Source of the DNA: Flavobacterium lacisediminis
GTDB taxonomy: Bacteria > Bacteroidota > Bacteroidia > Flavobacteriales > Flavobacteriaceae
Reading direction: 5' to 3'
Assembly (NCBI RefSeq): GCF_025909975.1
Contig: NZ_JAPCIO010000008.1
Coordinates: 52,827 to 116,826 of the forward strand
DNA: 64,000 nt
This document shows positions 18,336 to 27,245 of the stretch, one piece after another (position 1 is the stretch's first letter; each line of letters starts with the position of its first letter). The notes beneath the pieces are model-generated. The model did not search any database. It saw nothing but the letters and a program-made list of their open reading frames with translations, and was not told where the DNA came from. The translations under genes and the position numbers were made by a program.

Positions 18336-18707
18336 ATGGCGAAGAAGCAGATTAATAATGATGATTTATTAGCAAACATCATCAAAGGGATTGAAGAAGT
18401 AAAAGGAGAAAATATTGATATTCTTGATTTAAGAGAAATTGACAACACGGTTTGTGACTACTTTGTAATTTGTAATGGAAATTCAAATACTCAAGTAAAT
18501 GCAATTGTAGGTTCAGTACAAAAAATCGTTTCAAAAGAATTAAAAGATAAACCATGGCACGTTGAAGGTGCTGAAAATGGAGAATGGGTTTTAATGGACT
18601 ACGTGAATATTGTAGTACATGTTTTCCAAAAACACATTCGCGAATACTACCGAATTGAGAGTTTATGGGGTGATGCAAAAATCACAACCATTGAAACTAA
18701 ATACTAA
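18336..18707 (+). CDS. rsfS: Ribosome silencing factor RsfS
   Basis: 123 residues, standard length. The segments LDLREIDNTVCDYFVICNGN and KDKPWHVEGAENGEWVLMDY with IVVHVFQKHIREYY are the family hallmark (DUF143/Iojap). RsfS binds protein uL14 of the large subunit and blocks subunit joining in starvation. It is the first gene of a likely operon with ftsH. Confidence 0.96.
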   Translation: MAKKQINNDDLLANIIKGIEEVKGENIDILDLREIDNTVCDYFVICNGNSNTQVNAIVGSVQKIVSKELKDKPWHVEGAENGEWVLMDYVNIVVHVFQKHIREYYRIESLWGDAKITTIETKY

Positions 18708-18715
18708 AAAAATTT

Positions 18716-20635
18716 ATGGCACAAAATAATAATTCTGGCTTTAAGTTTAGTCCATGGATGAGTATTGTACTTGTCTTGACTATTTTTTTTACGATAAGTT
18801 TATTTACAAAAGGGATTGATTTAAGTAATCCTGCGCCTACAACATTATCTAAATTCTATCAATTTTTAAATAAAAATCAGGTAGAAAAAGTAGTGTTTAC
18901 TAATACAAAGGCGACTGTTTATTTAAAGAAAACAGCTTTAAGCGATAAAACGCATGAAAAAGTAAAAAATGATGTTTTAAATAAATTAAACACTAAAGGA
19001 CCTCATTATTTCTTTGAAATTGGAGATTTAAAAACCTTTCAAGAAAATTTACAAAAAGCATCAAACGAAGGCAAACTAACCGAATATGAAAAGGAGCCTG
19101 AAAGCATGTGGGGAGAAATCATCTCTATGCTTTTACCTATCTTACTTTTAGTAGGACTTTGGGTCTTTATGATGCGAAGAATGTCAGGTGGTTCTAGTGG
19201 TGGAGGTGGACAAATCTTCAGCATTGGTAAATCGAAAGCTAAACTATTTGATGAAAAGAACGATACTCGTGTAACTTTTGAAAACGTTGCCGGATTAGAA
19301 GGTGCTAAAGAAGAAATTCAAGAAATTGTAGAATTCTTAAAAACTCCTGAAAAATATACTTCAATTGGTGGTAAAATCCCAAAAGGAGCTTTATTAGTTG
19401 GGCCTCCTGGAACTGGAAAAACATTATTAGCTAAAGCCGTTGCAGGTGAAGCTAAAGTACCTTTCTTCTCTTTATCAGGTTCTGATTTTGTGGAAATGTT
19501 TGTTGGAGTTGGAGCTTCTCGTGTTAGAGATTTATTCAAACAAGCCAAAGAGAAATCACCATCTATCATTTTCATTGACGAAATTGACGCTGTGGGTAGA
19601 GCTCGTGGAAAAAACAACATGACAGGTGCTAACGACGAAAGAGAAAATACATTAAATCAGTTATTAACTGAAATGGATGGTTTTGGAACCAATTCAAATG
19701 TAATTGTATTAGCTGCTACCAACCGTGCTGATGTTTTAGACAAAGCATTATTACGTGCTGGTCGTTTTGACAGACAAATTTATGTAGACTTACCAGACAT
19801 TAGAGAACGTAAGGAAATTTTTGAAGTACACTTAAAACCTTTGAAAAAATCAGAGGAATTAGATACTGAATTTTTAGCAAAACAAACCCCAGGATTCTCT
19901 GGAGCTGATATTGCTAATGTTTGTAACGAAGCGGCATTAATTGCAGCACGTAAAGACAAAAAAGCGGTAGACAAACAAGATTTCTTAGACGCTGTTGATA
20001 GAATTATTGGTGGTTTAGAAAAGAAAAACAAAATTGTCACACCAGCTGAAAAACGCGCAATCGCCATTCACGAAGCTGGACATGCAACAGTAAGTTGGAT
20101 GTTAGAACATGCAGCACCTCTTGTAAAAGTTACGATTGTTCCTCGTGGACAAAGTTTAGGAGCAGCATGGTATTTACCAGAAGAAAGATTGATTGTTCGT
20201 CCAGATCAAATGCTAGACGAAATGTGTGCTACTATGGGCGGAAGAGCGGCTGAGAAAGTAATTTTCAATGAAATTTCAACAGGTGCTTTGAGCGATTTAG
20301 AAAAAGTAACGCGCCAGGCAAGAGCGATGGTAACCATTTATGGATTGAACGATAAGCTTGGAAATATCACGTATTACGATTCAACTGGGCAATCTGATTA
20401 CAATTTTTCTAAACCGTATTCTGAAGAAACTGCAAAAGTTATCGATACTGAAATTTCTAAATTAATTGAAGAGCAATATCAAAGAGCAATTCACATTTTA
20501 GAAACAAACAAAGAAAAGCTAACACAATTAGCTGATATTCTGATAGAAAAAGAAGTAATTTTCAAAGATGATTTGGAAACTATTTTCGGAAAAAGACCTT
20601 TTGACAAAGAAGAAGAAATTCCTGCTGCGGAATAA
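18716..20635 (+). CDS. ftsH: ATP-dependent zinc metalloprotease FtsH
   Basis: 639 residues. Two membrane helices (about 14-31 and 134-153) flank a periplasmic domain; then a Gly-rich linker, the AAA+ domain with Walker A GPPGTGKT at 229-236, pore loop FVG at 262-264, Walker B with FIDEID near 286-291 and SRH around 337-356. The protease zinc site is HEAGH at 452-456. FtsH forms a membrane hexamer that degrades damaged membrane and regulatory proteins. Located 8 bp after rsfS and closed by a terminator at 20662. Confidence 0.98.
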   Translation: MAQNNNSGFKFSPWMSIVLVLTIFFTISLFTKGIDLSNPAPTTLSKFYQFLNKNQVEKVVFTNTKATVYLKKTALSDKTHEKVKNDVLNKLNTKGPHYFFEIGDLKTFQENLQKASNEGKLTEYEKEPESMWGEIISMLLPILLLVGLWVFMMRRMSGGSSGGGGQIFSIGKSKAKLFDEKNDTRVTFENVAGLEGAKEEIQEIVEFLKTPEKYTSIGGKIPKGALLVGPPGTGKTLLAKAVAGEAKVPFFSLSGSDFVEMFVGVGASRVRDLFKQAKEKSPSIIFIDEIDAVGRARGKNNMTGANDERENTLNQLLTEMDGFGTNSNVIVLAATNRADVLDKALLRAGRFDRQIYVDLPDIRERKEIFEVHLKPLKKSEELDTEFLAKQTPGFSGADIANVCNEAALIAARKDKKAVDKQDFLDAVDRIIGGLEKKNKIVTPAEKRAIAIHEAGHATVSWMLEHAAPLVKVTIVPRGQSLGAAWYLPEERLIVRPDQMLDEMCATMGGRAAEKVIFNEISTGALSDLEKVTRQARAMVTIYGLNDKLGNITYYDSTGQSDYNFSKPYSEETAKVIDTEISKLIEEQYQRAIHILETNKEKLTQLADILIEKEVIFKDDLETIFGKRPFDKEEEIPAAE

Positions 20636-20661
20636 GGACTTATCAACAAAATAATATTAAT

Positions 20662-20701
20662 AAAAAACTTAGTTCCTTAGGAAAAGAACTAAGTTTTTTT
20701 T
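20662..20701 (+). terminator. Terminator of rsfS-ftsH
   Basis: AACTTAGTTC (20666-20675) and GAACTAAGTT (20686-20695) make a 10-bp stem with a long T tract after it. Confidence 0.85.
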
Positions 20702-20709
20702 TATCTTTG
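20702..20709 (+). promoter_or_regulatory. -7 promoter box for the LUD-cdsA-psd operon
   Basis: TATCTTTG, exact consensus, directly after the T tract of the ftsH terminator and 32 bp before the ATG at 20742. Terminator and promoter thus abut. Confidence 0.6.
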
Positions 20710-20741
20710 ATTTTTACACTATAAAAAACGACTAAAGATAC

Positions 20742-21347
20742 ATGAGTCTTTTTAGAAAATTTTTTGGCACTTCGGGAGACGAAGACGAAAGCGACAAAAA
20801 ACAAGAAGTTAAAAGTCCGTATTCGCCTGATACTGCTCTGCCTATAGACGAACAGTTTACTTTCAATTTCAAAGAAAATGGGGGTAAATTCATTTATTGT
20901 GAGAATTTAGATGAAATTGCAGAGAATTTTGAAAATATTTTAGCTGAAAACGATTGGTTCGAAAGTAACGCACAATGTTATGACAATCGACTACTTTATT
21001 TACTTGACGACAATAAACTAACCTACAATAGCACTACAAATCCAATATTTTTTCTTTCTTCTTGCGAAAATTTAATTGCAGATGAAGGTTCTATTCTATT
21101 TTCATCAAATCAGTTTAAGCACTTCAAACCAAATGAATTGCCTACAAACATGATTATTTTCGCTACCACAAGTCAGATTGTAAATAGCAAAAGCGACGGA
21201 TTAAGGCGAATTAAAAGCGCTCACGAAAAAAATTACCCTTCTAATATTACTACCATAAAATATTTTGAAGAAGTAAAAGAACAGGATTTTCTTCATTATG
21301 GAAGTTGCCACAAAAATCTTTACCTACTTCTTTTAGAAGATTTATAA
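20742..21347 (+). CDS. LUD domain-containing protein (LutC/YkgG-like)
   Basis: 201 residues. It resembles the LutC-type LUD domain: a central FFLSSCENLIADEGSILFSS region and the late FATTSQIVNSKSDGLRRIK. LutC proteins take part in lactate utilisation, but lutA and lutB are absent here, and in Flavobacteriia the stand-alone protein lies before cdsA as it does here. Its real role is unknown; position at the head of a phospholipid operon hints at a membrane-linked task (inference). cdsA starts 2 bp after its stop. Confidence 0.78.
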   Translation: MSLFRKFFGTSGDEDESDKKQEVKSPYSPDTALPIDEQFTFNFKENGGKFIYCENLDEIAENFENILAENDWFESNAQCYDNRLLYLLDDNKLTYNSTTNPIFFLSSCENLIADEGSILFSSNQFKHFKPNELPTNMIIFATTSQIVNSKSDGLRRIKSAHEKNYPSNITTIKYFEEVKEQDFLHYGSCHKNLYLLLLEDL

Positions 21348-21349
21348 TA

Positions 21350-22156
21350 ATGAACGAAACGCTAAAAAGAGCATTATCTGGAGCCGTTTATGTGATTTTA
21401 CTATTAGGCTGCATTTCTTATTCTAGGGAGAGTTTAGCGATTCTTTTTGGCGCTTTTTTGATTATTGGAGTGTATGAATTTTGCAAAATGTGTGGATTGA
21501 ACTTCTACGTTAGCATTCCTATTGCCGCTGCTTCCTATTATTTCTTATGGAATAAAAACTCCGATTTAAATTTAAATACTGCATTAACTGCAATAGCGGT
21601 TATAATTTCGGTTAAATTATTACTATATCTTTTCAATACCAAGAAAACAAATTTTCAACTTTACACGCGCTACTTTTTACTCTTTGGATACGTAATTCTT
21701 CCTTTTATCTTGGCGAATTATATTGCAATGGGCGTGAAAGGATACAATCCAAAAATTTTAATTTCAATCATTGTTTTAATTTGGACCAACGATACTTTTG
21801 CGTATTTAGTTGGAAAAAACATAGGCAAAAACAAGCTTTTTCCAAGTGTTTCTCCTAAAAAAACCATTGAAGGTTTTGCTGGCGGGTTAGTATTTACCAT
21901 CATTGGCGGTGCTTTATTAGCTAATTATTACATTATGGCTTCTACAATTTACATTTGGATTGTAATTGCAGCTATTGTGAGTGTTTTCAGTACGTTAGGC
22001 GATTTAATTGAATCAAAATTAAAACGCGTTGCCGGTATAAAAGACACCGGAAATATAATGCCTGGTCACGGAGGTATTCTAGATCGACTAGATAGTATTA
22101 TATTTGTAATTCCATTTATTAATTTATTTTATTTAATTTTATACTATGTTTCATAA
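21350..22156 (+). CDS. cdsA: Phosphatidate cytidylyltransferase (CDP-DAG synthase)
   Basis: 268 residues from the ATG at 21350, which follows the upstream stop; a longer frame from 21305 would overlap that gene. An integral membrane enzyme with about seven or eight helices. The C-terminal signature SKLKRVAGIKDTGNIMPGHG followed by GILDRLDS is the CDS family pattern. It makes CDP-diacylglycerol from phosphatidate and CTP, the precursor of phosphatidylethanolamine via PssA and Psd. The psd gene overlaps its 3' end by 11 bp. Confidence 0.95.
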   Translation: MNETLKRALSGAVYVILLLGCISYSRESLAILFGAFLIIGVYEFCKMCGLNFYVSIPIAAASYYFLWNKNSDLNLNTALTAIAVIISVKLLLYLFNTKKTNFQLYTRYFLLFGYVILPFILANYIAMGVKGYNPKILISIIVLIWTNDTFAYLVGKNIGKNKLFPSVSPKKTIEGFAGGLVFTIIGGALLANYYIMASTIYIWIVIAAIVSVFSTLGDLIESKLKRVAGIKDTGNIMPGHGGILDRLDSIIFVIPFINLFYLILYYVS

Positions 22157-22799
22157 AGAAGGCGCTAAAATCATTTTAATCACACTACTTTTAGTTGTTG
22201 GGATTATTTTCTTAACTGATGAATTTGTAACCATCGGTTGGTTAAAAACTATTTTATACTTATTTGCATTAGTAATCTTAGTATTGGTTTTACAATTCTT
22301 TAGAAATCCAACACGTGTTGCTGACAATAGCGATAATCATATTTTAGCTCCAGTAGACGGAAAAGTAGTGGTTATTGAAGAAGTATTCGAACCTGAATAT
22401 TTTAAAGACAAGCGCTTGATGGTTTCTATCTTCATGTCGCCTATTAACGTTCACGTTACGCGTTATTGTGTAAACGGAATCGTAAAATACAGCAAATATC
22501 ACCCAGGAAAATACTTAGTAGCATGGCATCCAAAAGCAAGTGAAGAAAACGAAAGAACTACTGTTGTTATCAATAACAGAGTGTATGGTGAAATCTTATA
22601 CCGTCAAATTGCAGGTGCTTTAGCGAGACGTATTGTAAATTACGCTCAAGAAGGCATGCGTGTGGTTCAAGGTAAAGATGCAGGTTTCATCAAATTTGGC
22701 TCAAGAGTAGATATTTATTTACCATTAGGAACCGAAGTTAATGTGAAATTAGGCGATAAAGCTATCGGAAACAAAACCGTTATTAGTAAAAAAGCATAA
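22146..22799 (+). CDS. psd: Phosphatidylserine decarboxylase, short form
   Basis: 217 residues. Two N-terminal hydrophobic segments (8-22 and 31-51), then APVDGKVV at 68-75, MSPINVHVTR and the self-cleavage site FGSRVD, where Ser186 would become the pyruvoyl group. Short archaeal/Bacteroidota-type enzymes use this GS site in place of the LGST of E. coli. It decarboxylates phosphatidylserine to phosphatidylethanolamine at the inner membrane. It overlaps cdsA by 11 bp and is followed 3 bp later by the acyl-CoA-binding protein, so these are translationally linked. Confidence 0.95.
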   Translation: MFHKEGAKIILITLLLVVGIIFLTDEFVTIGWLKTILYLFALVILVLVLQFFRNPTRVADNSDNHILAPVDGKVVVIEEVFEPEYFKDKRLMVSIFMSPINVHVTRYCVNGIVKYSKYHPGKYLVAWHPKASEENERTTVVINNRVYGEILYRQIAGALARRIVNYAQEGMRVVQGKDAGFIKFGSRVDIYLPLGTEVNVKLGDKAIGNKTVISKKA

Positions 22800-22802
22800 A
22801 GA

Positions 22803-23084
22803 ATGAGCGTAAAGGATTTAAATACATTATTTGATGAAGCATTTGCTAACGCACAATTGATTCCACAAGAATCGGTGCCACAGGATATGCAATTGGTATT
22901 GTATGGTTTGTACAAACAAGCTACATCCGAAACCACAAACCCTTTATTGTTTCAAAATCCTCAGGATATTAGAAATGCCTTCAAATTAAATGCATGGATG
23001 CAGGTAAAAAACCTTCCTCCTGATGAAGCAAAAGCAGAATACATCAAAATTATCAATCAATTACTGAAAGAACGTAACCTATAA
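22803..23084 (+). CDS. Acyl-CoA-binding protein (ACBP)
   Basis: 93 residues. The four-helix ACBP pattern is visible: LNTLFDEAFANAQLIP, then MQLVLYGLYKQAT (the YGLYKQAT signature) and a later AWMQVKNLPPDEAKAEYI. ACBPs carry long-chain acyl-CoA esters in the cytosol. It directly follows cdsA and psd, which fits acyl-CoA supply for phospholipid synthesis. It lacks the usual Lys-Trp-(D/E)-AW form, having KLNAW, but the fold signature is clear. Confidence 0.9.
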   Translation: MSVKDLNTLFDEAFANAQLIPQESVPQDMQLVLYGLYKQATSETTNPLLFQNPQDIRNAFKLNAWMQVKNLPPDEAKAEYIKIINQLLKERNL

Positions 23085-23096
23085 TTTGCATTACAA

Positions 23097-23870
23097 ATGA
23101 AAAAGTCATTATTGATTTTGGCTTGTATATCATTTATGATGACGAGCTGTAGAAAAGAAAACCAACTTGAAGAAGTTAAAATTCCAGATCCAGAAGTAGA
23201 AACTAAAATATCTGCTCTAGGTAATCCTGCGGATGTTAAAGTTACCGAAGGTGGGATTTTTCAAATGCGTGGACTAAAGTATGCTTATGATGATTTAGAA
23301 CCGCATATAGATGGTCGTACAATGGAAATTCATTATTCGAAACATCATTTGGGTTACGCTAACAAACTAAATAAAGCCGTTATTGGAACTGATTTAGAAC
23401 TTAAAACAGTAGAAGATATTCTAAAAAACTTAGACGTTAACAATAAAGAAATCCGAAATAATGCTGGCGGCTACTACAACCATAATTTATTTTTCGAGAT
23501 TTTAAACCCAAAAGGCGGTGGCACACCAAAAGGCGCTTTAGCCGAAGCCATTACTGCCGAACTAGGTTCGTTTGACAACTTACAAAAACAACTAACAGAC
23601 GCCGCTGCAGGACAATTTGGAAGCGGTTGGGCATGGTTAGTAGTTACCCGTGAAGGAAAATTAGCCGTAACCAGCACAGCCAACCAAGACAATCCCCTAA
23701 TGCCAAATGCAGAAGTTAGAGGAACACCCATTTTAGCGATTGATGTTTGGGAACACGCCTACTACTTAAACTATCAAAACAAGCGCAATGAATATTTAAC
23801 CGCTATTTTCAACGTAATCGATTGGAATGTAGTGAATATTAAATATGAAACTGCTATTAGTAAGATTTAA
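23097..23870 (+). CDS. Superoxide dismutase (Fe/Mn type), lipoprotein
   Basis: 257 residues. The first 18 residues are a lipoprotein signal (MKKSLLILACISFMMTSC) followed by RKEN and an approximately 30-residue linker; the SOD domain starts near residue 55. Metal ligands lie in EIHYSKHH, GGYYNHNLFFE and IDVWEHAYYLNYQN, and QFGSGWAWL is the family signature. It dismutates superoxide; here it would be membrane-anchored in the envelope, unusual because most Fe/Mn SODs are cytosolic. It lies 12 bp after the ACBP gene, so read-through from the phospholipid operon is possible. Confidence 0.94.
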   Translation: MKKSLLILACISFMMTSCRKENQLEEVKIPDPEVETKISALGNPADVKVTEGGIFQMRGLKYAYDDLEPHIDGRTMEIHYSKHHLGYANKLNKAVIGTDLELKTVEDILKNLDVNNKEIRNNAGGYYNHNLFFEILNPKGGGTPKGALAEAITAELGSFDNLQKQLTDAAAGQFGSGWAWLVVTREGKLAVTSTANQDNPLMPNAEVRGTPILAIDVWEHAYYLNYQNKRNEYLTAIFNVIDWNVVNIKYETAISKI

Positions 23871-23938
23871 ATTTGAATATTATTTTCATTTTAACAAAAG
23901 AAGAAAATTTAAAAACTTAAAACAAATTAACAATAACA

Positions 23939-25576
23939 ATGAAGTTGAATTTAAAAAGTGCAGTAATTTGTTTTATAACATTATTATTATTAGTTAGTTG
24001 TAGTAATGATTCAGAAGACACAAATAATCAAACATTACCAATAATAACAACAACTGGCGTAAGTGACATAACATTAACTTCTGCTATTTGTGGTGGAAAC
24101 ATTATTTCTACAGAAGGAAGATCTATAATATCAAAAGGATTAGTTTATAGTGTAAATCCAAATCCTAGTATTAATGATTTTGTTAAAAATATTGGAAATG
24201 GTCCAGAAAGTTTTGTGGCATATATTGATAATTTATCTCCAAATACAACTTACTATATAAAATCATTTGCTTCTACAAACGCTGGAACTGCTTATGGACA
24301 AGAAGTTGTATTTAGAACATTAGGACCTACTCCACCAATAGTAACGACAAATTCAATCGAAAATATTACTAATAATTCAGCAATTATTTCAGGAAACATA
24401 AGTAATTCTGGAAATTCTCCTATAACATCAAAGGGATTAGTTTGGAGTACCAATCCAAATCCTACTATTTCCGATAATATACAAACAAATACTGAAAATC
24501 AAAGTTTTTTTTTAACTACAATTAATAATTTAAGTAGAAACACACAATACTATGTTCGAGCATTTGCAACAAATATATTAGGTACTTCATATGGTAATGA
24601 AATTACATTTACTACTTCTGATAAATATTTAATGTTCTCTACAACTAGTGAAATTTCCAAACATGTTCTTCATAATCCTCAAGACAAGATTCTATATTTA
24701 TTTACATATGATAATAGCCTTTCTGGCCAAAGTAATTTCAAACTTATAGCCTATGATTATCTCAACAATATAGTTCTACAGCAAAAGCCAATTAACCCAT
24801 TTTTAGTAAATTACATAACTCATTCTTTAAGTAATTATAATAATCAAACGGAATTATATATAGTTTCAGGAAATAATTTATCCATTTTAAATTCATCATT
24901 ACAAGAAATTGATAATATTAGTTTAGCTTCTAATGATAATATTTCAAGTGTTGTTCAAAAAAATGGATTAATATTTATAAGTTATTACAACTTTATTTTA
25001 AGCCAATCAAAAATAGCTGTTTATAGTAGGAATAATTTGAGCTTAATAAGTGACACAGTTACTTACAATAACTCACCCACTTTAAATGTTTATAATGATT
25101 TATCCAATCCGAATCAAATCAAATGTTTAAACCTACCCCAAGGCTCTAATAGTTCGCTCTTTAGAATAGAGACTTTTAACAATAATGGAATTTATTTATC
25201 TTCTAATTTTGGTACAAATTATCTAGAAGGTAATATTAACCAAACTAATGACAATATTAATTTTATTATTATTGGTAATAGAGGAAGAATTTATTATAAA
25301 AATGATTTAAATAATAATTCAACTACACTATCAACTGACGGTACCTTAACTGATTATAAAATAAGTCTAAATGGTAGCTATTTGTATTCTATTCAAACTA
25401 ATCCTAATTATTTTTACAAAATACTCAAATATAATAGCGGTAATTTCACAATTGATTCTTTATTACCAATAAACGAAAGAAGTCCTAAGAATTTAATTTT
25501 AGATAATAACAACTTTTTAATTATTGATTATGATAATTTAGAATCTCCAAAACGTATTTTTTTAACGATTTATTAA
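23939..25576 (+). CDS. Surface lipoprotein with two FN3-like repeats
   Basis: 545 residues with a lipoprotein signal (LLLVSC, Cys about 21). Two tandem repeats of about 90 residues follow: each has SKGLV(Y/W)S-NPNP, then LSPNTTYYIKSFAS-N or LSRNTQYYVRAFAT-N and a closing (A/S)YG-E. These resemble the FN3-like domains common in Bacteroidota surface proteins. Residues 230-545 form a beta-rich region with no catalytic motif that might be a propeller. Coding is very AT-rich and Asn-rich. Binding or adhesion is plausible; no function can be assigned. Confidence 0.75.
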   Translation: MKLNLKSAVICFITLLLLVSCSNDSEDTNNQTLPIITTTGVSDITLTSAICGGNIISTEGRSIISKGLVYSVNPNPSINDFVKNIGNGPESFVAYIDNLSPNTTYYIKSFASTNAGTAYGQEVVFRTLGPTPPIVTTNSIENITNNSAIISGNISNSGNSPITSKGLVWSTNPNPTISDNIQTNTENQSFFLTTINNLSRNTQYYVRAFATNILGTSYGNEITFTTSDKYLMFSTTSEISKHVLHNPQDKILYLFTYDNSLSGQSNFKLIAYDYLNNIVLQQKPINPFLVNYITHSLSNYNNQTELYIVSGNNLSILNSSLQEIDNISLASNDNISSVVQKNGLIFISYYNFILSQSKIAVYSRNNLSLISDTVTYNNSPTLNVYNDLSNPNQIKCLNLPQGSNSSLFRIETFNNNGIYLSSNFGTNYLEGNINQTNDNINFIIIGNRGRIYYKNDLNNNSTTLSTDGTLTDYKISLNGSYLYSIQTNPNYFYKILKYNSGNFTIDSLLPINERSPKNLILDNNNFLIIDYDNLESPKRIFLTIY

Positions 25577-25590
25577 ATTAAATAATTTTA

Positions 25591-25620
25591 AAAAATCCCA
25601 ATAATAAGATTGGGATTTTT
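25591..25620. terminator. Bidirectional terminator
   Basis: AAAAATCCCAAT and ATTGGGATTTTT pair perfectly around a 6-nt loop. It lies between the convergent FN3-like lipoprotein gene and the regulator gene and serves both strands. Confidence 0.88.
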
Positions 25621-25627
25621 GTCAACT

Positions 25628-26515
25628 TTAAGTATTCACCTCAAGCTTATACCCTTTTCCACGAATCACCACGATATTAATATTGGTGTCAAGCTCCAGT
25701 TTTTTTCTGAGTTTTGATATGAACATGTCTAAACTACGTCCAACAATAACACCTTCGTCTTCCCAAATCTCTTTTTGAAGTCGGCTTCTTTCTATTGTTT
25801 CGTTAGGCGATGAAGCAAAAATGAGCAATAAACGTGTTTCGGTTGCGGTTAAATCTATCTTTTCGTTATTTATTTCCAATTGGCGTTTTTGCGCATCAAA
25901 TAGAACAGAACCTAAAGTAAATATGTTGTTTTGTACTGCTTTTGGTACCGTTTGCTTAGGTTTTGGTTTCCAAAAGAAAAAGCCAACTAATCCAAATAAC
26001 AATAAAGCAACTAAAAAGTACTGATAACTTGCCGTAAGTATACCAATCGGTTTGAATTTAATATTAATCTTATAACAAGCGCTAGGTTGCTTTCTGCCTT
26101 TACACGCCACAATATCATCTTTTTTGTTTTTTGAGATTGCATATCCATAAGCTACACTCGAATTGTCACAATTAATTACATTAACCACATAGTCACGAAC
26201 ATGTAAATCTTTAGCAAGTAATCGCTGCGTTGTATTTACTAAAGAATCCGTTTGAAAGGTAAGTTCATTCTCAAACTTTATTTGATATTCATTTTCACCT
26301 ATCTTTTCTACAGGAAGTACTCGCGATGTACTATCGCCAGATTGCAAAAGAATTTCATGACCAATTCTACGAAGTAAAACTTCTCTTCTCGAAATATCAA
26401 AATCATCTCTATCAGCTGTAAATAGAGTTACCCCAATTATCGAGATGAATAAGAGTAATATCAATGTGAATATATATTTACGTTTTCCTGAAAGGAGATT
26501 TCGACTAAAATGCAT
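25628..26515 (-). CDS. Membrane-anchored winged-helix transcriptional regulator
   Basis: 295 residues. There are two hydrophobic segments: residues about 14-33 (FTLILLLFISIIGVTLF) and about 165-183 (FLVALLLFGLVGFFFW). Residues 34-163 between them would be periplasmic and contain four Cys. The C-terminal 95 residues are a Trans_reg_C (OmpR/PhoB-type) DNA-binding domain: LDAQKRQLEINNEKIDLTAT followed by ETRLL, then KEIWEDEGV and FISKLRKKL. There is no receiver domain, so this is a ToxR-like one-component regulator sensing an envelope signal. It is divergent from the exported protein gene at 26616, a likely target (inference). Confidence 0.85.
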   Translation of the reverse strand: MHFSRNLLSGKRKYIFTLILLLFISIIGVTLFTADRDDFDISRREVLLRRIGHEILLQSGDSTSRVLPVEKIGENEYQIKFENELTFQTDSLVNTTQRLLAKDLHVRDYVVNVINCDNSSVAYGYAISKNKKDDIVACKGRKQPSACYKINIKFKPIGILTASYQYFLVALLLFGLVGFFFWKPKPKQTVPKAVQNNIFTLGSVLFDAQKRQLEINNEKIDLTATETRLLLIFASSPNETIERSRLQKEIWEDEGVIVGRSLDMFISKLRKKLELDTNINIVVIRGKGYKLEVNT

Positions 26516-26615
26516 AATGTCAATTAATTATTTACAAAGTTTACATTTTTATTTACAATCTCAATCGTTCTAACAAAAAATTATGAATGTAAATTCGTAT
26601 AATCAATTTAAAAAA

Positions 26616-27185
26616 ATGAAACTTATGAAAAAAACATTTTATGTTCTAATCTTGTCGCTGGTTGTGATAAGTGGATTTGTATTTAGCTTTTCAACTTTTG
26701 CGAACGGCTTACATGCAAATCGTGAAATTAAAAACGACACTAAAATTTCTTCAAAACCTTTATCTAATTTAGAAAAAAGAAAAAAATGGGAAGCTTCACC
26801 AGATGGAATAAAATTTAATGACTGGAAAAACTCGCCCGAAGGCAAAAAAGTACAAGCTAGTTATGAGAAAATAAAAAACGAAATAGAAGCGTATGCTGAA
26901 ATGGAAGCTGTGGTTACATCGGTAACTTTTCAACTTCCAACTACAAACCCATCGAGCCCAAAATGGTTAGTTGTCAAGATTAATGGCGAAAATTACATGA
27001 TGCAATTTATTCCAAATGATTTTGAGAAATTTAAAAACTTAAAAGTTGAAGACAAAATATTTATAAGAAGTCGTAGTGCTGGTTTTTCGCACAATCATCC
27101 TTATTTAATTTTATCAGGCGACTATATTGAATATAATAGCAAAGTGCTTTTTAAACGCGAATTCAACAAGAATGATGGTTGTTAA
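26616..27185 (+). CDS. Exported protein of unknown function
   Basis: 189 residues from the ATG at 26616; ATGs at 26583 and 26625 are alternatives, but the signal peptide (MKLMKKTFYVLILSLVVISG...) fits this start or the later one. The mature part has a helical Lys-rich stretch (KRKKWEASPDGIKFNDWKNS) and then a beta-rich segment around VVTSVTFQLPTTN...KWLVVKINGENYMMQF. No known motif was recognised. It lies divergent from the membrane-anchored regulator and may be under its control. Confidence 0.6.
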   Translation: MKLMKKTFYVLILSLVVISGFVFSFSTFANGLHANREIKNDTKISSKPLSNLEKRKKWEASPDGIKFNDWKNSPEGKKVQASYEKIKNEIEAYAEMEAVVTSVTFQLPTTNPSSPKWLVVKINGENYMMQFIPNDFEKFKNLKVEDKIFIRSRSAGFSHNHPYLILSGDYIEYNSKVLFKREFNKNDGC

Positions 27186-27203
27186 GAATTGAGGAATACT
27201 CAA

Positions 27204-27234
27204 ATAAAAAAATCCCAATCTTTCGATTGGGATT
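27204..27234 (-). terminator. Terminator of glnN
   Basis: AATCCCAATC (27211-27220) pairs perfectly with GATTGGGATT (27225-27234). The adjoining A run at 27205-27212 becomes a T tract on the minus strand, so it mainly ends the glutamine synthetase transcript. Confidence 0.85.
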
Positions 27235-27245
27235 CCTATTTCTAA

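Noticed and set aside
18382..20067. Open frames opposite rsfS and ftsH
   Set aside because: They lie entirely within well-supported genes and show shadow composition only.
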